From: an uncultured Oscillospiraceae bacterium
Lineage (GTDB): Bacteria; Bacillota; Clostridia; Oscillospirales; Acutalibacteraceae
Direction of reading: 5' to 3'
Length of the DNA stretch: 64,000 bases
Assembly: GCA_900541905.1 (NCBI GenBank)
Contig: UQLQ01000006.1
Span: 1-64,000 of the forward strand
The notes beneath the pieces are model-generated. The model was not told the DNA's origin. It saw only the letters and a list, made by a program, of their open reading frames with translations, and made no database searches. How positions within the stretch are numbered: position 1 is the stretch's first letter; the number at the start of each line of letters is the position of its first letter. A program made the position numbers and the translations under genes. Below, piece by piece: positions 63,247 through 64,000 of the stretch.

Positions 63247-64000
63247 ATGTGTGGAATATGCGGATTTACGGGAGAACTATTAAACCGTGACCGAGTACTG
63301 AAAGATATGGCGGATAAAATTATTCACCGTGGACCTGACAGCTGCGGATATTTTTCCAATCCGGAAATTTCAATGGGGTTTCGCCGATTAAGTATCATCG
63401 ATTTGGAAGCAGGCGACCAACCAATTTTCAATGAGGATAAAACGCTTGTACTGACCTTTAACGGCGAAATCTACAACTATAAGGAATTACGTGAAGAACT
63501 ACAGAGAAAAGGGCATATCTTTGCTACACATACAGATTCTGAGGTGTTAATTCATGGCTTTGAGGAATGGCGTGAAGGGCTGTTAAATCGTCTGCGTGGT
63601 ATGTTTGGCTTTGCAATCTGGAATACGGTAGATAAATCATTATTCATTGCAAGAGATTTTTTTGGCATCAAACCAATGCATTATACAAAAGTTGGAGATC
63701 ATTTGGTATACGGCTCTGAAATCAAAAGTATTTTACAATTTCCCGGCTTTGAGAAAAAATTTAATTATGATACATTAAATAACTATCTCTCATTCCAATA
63801 TGCTGTGCCTCCTCAAACCTTTTTTGAAAACTTATATTGTTTACTACCCGGACACTACTTATGGTACAAAAATGGCAAAATAACCACTACCCGCTATTGG
63901 GAGGCCATGTTCGAGCCGCAAAACAACATGACCGAAGCACAAGCTGTTGACAAAATTGAAAAAGTATTTGCGGATTCTGTGGATACTCACAAAATCAGTG
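63247..64000 (+). CDS. asnB: Asparagine synthase (glutamine-hydrolysing), 3' end cut by window
   Basis: 251 codons are visible. The N-terminal class II glutamine amidotransferase domain starts with the catalytic cysteine (MCGICGFTG), followed by HRGPDSCGYF, RRLSIIDLEAGDQPI and NGEIYNYKELREEL, the standard AsnB motifs. The ATP-pyrophosphatase synthetase domain begins after LFIARDFFGIKPMHY. The enzyme makes asparagine from aspartate, glutamine and ATP. The ATG follows AGGAGG. Whether it belongs to a larger operon lies beyond the window. Confidence 0.95.
   Translation, partial: MCGICGFTGELLNRDRVLKDMADKIIHRGPDSCGYFSNPEISMGFRRLSIIDLEAGDQPIFNEDKTLVLTFNGEIYNYKELREELQRKGHIFATHTDSEVLIHGFEEWREGLLNRLRGMFGFAIWNTVDKSLFIARDFFGIKPMHYTKVGDHLVYGSEIKSILQFPGFEKKFNYDTLNNYLSFQYAVPPQTFFENLYCLLPGHYLWYKNGKITTTRYWEAMFEPQNNMTEAQAVDKIEKVFADSVDTHKIS

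Overview
The window looks like chromosomal DNA of a low-GC, anaerobic, Gram-positive clostridium, most likely a gut Oscillospiraceae/Acutalibacteraceae-type organism. The grounds are AT-rich spacers, strong AGGAGG ribosome sites, frequent TTG starts, many bidirectional hairpin terminators, ferredoxin-linked 2-oxoacid metabolism, the HrcA/CIRCE heat-shock system, and the GGGtGRT protein with its Fe-S scaffold partner. No rRNA, tRNA, CRISPR array or insertion sequence was seen. The first gene (ABC-F ATPase) and last gene (asnB) are cut by the window ends. The genus is not determined.

Layout. 1-5.8 kb: an ABC-F ATPase diverges from an iorA-iorB-paaK-ACT cluster for reductive or oxidative aryl-pyruvate/aryl-acetate metabolism. 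5.8-8.3 kb: a MerR regulator with a 19-bp-spacer divergent promoter, a DUF4097-like lipoprotein, a small XRE regulator and a SLOG protein, followed by a decayed gene. 8.8-16.3 kb: an EF-G paralogue, a 1347-aa fusion of a disordered domain to a catalytically dead P-type ATPase, and rlmB. 16.7-23.3 kb: an OGG-type glycosylase, fructose-bisphosphate aldolase, a HAD phosphatase, a PhzF isomerase, and the GGGtGRT/NifU-like pair. 23.5-27 kb: secA and two small membrane proteins. 27.2-32.3 kb: the hrcA-grpE-dnaK-dnaJ operon behind a perfect CIRCE element. 32.7-34.3 kb: an accessory patch with an amber-interrupted DUF4417 gene followed by two tandem 87-aa paralogues. 34.5-42.4 kb: peptide deformylase, an MBOAT/DHHW acetylation pair, hemW, and a P-type cation ATPase under a probable yybP-ykoY (Mn2+) riboswitch. 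42.7-49.3 kb: lepA behind two tandem promoter repeats, pnuC behind an unassigned attenuator, and two lrgAB operons flanking a sugar phosphotransferase. 49.3-54 kb: a methyltransferase-FmdE-ABC transporter operon. 54-64 kb: ychF, tex, a thioesterase, a HAD phosphatase, a lipoprotein, a sigma-like protein with a long out-of-frame overlap, an acidic unknown protein, mnmA, a CpXC protein and asnB.

The most unusual signals are: (1) a dispersed intergenic repeat of about 100 bp whose end always carries a TTGNNN-N17-TATAAY promoter pointing at the neighbouring gene, suggesting a mobile promoter family; (2) the pseudo-P-type ATPase fusion; (3) an unclassified riboswitch-like attenuator before pnuC; (4) the DUF4417/small-protein patch; (5) the MerR-type divergent promoter. 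Function calls rest on motif recognition by eye; no database search was possible.
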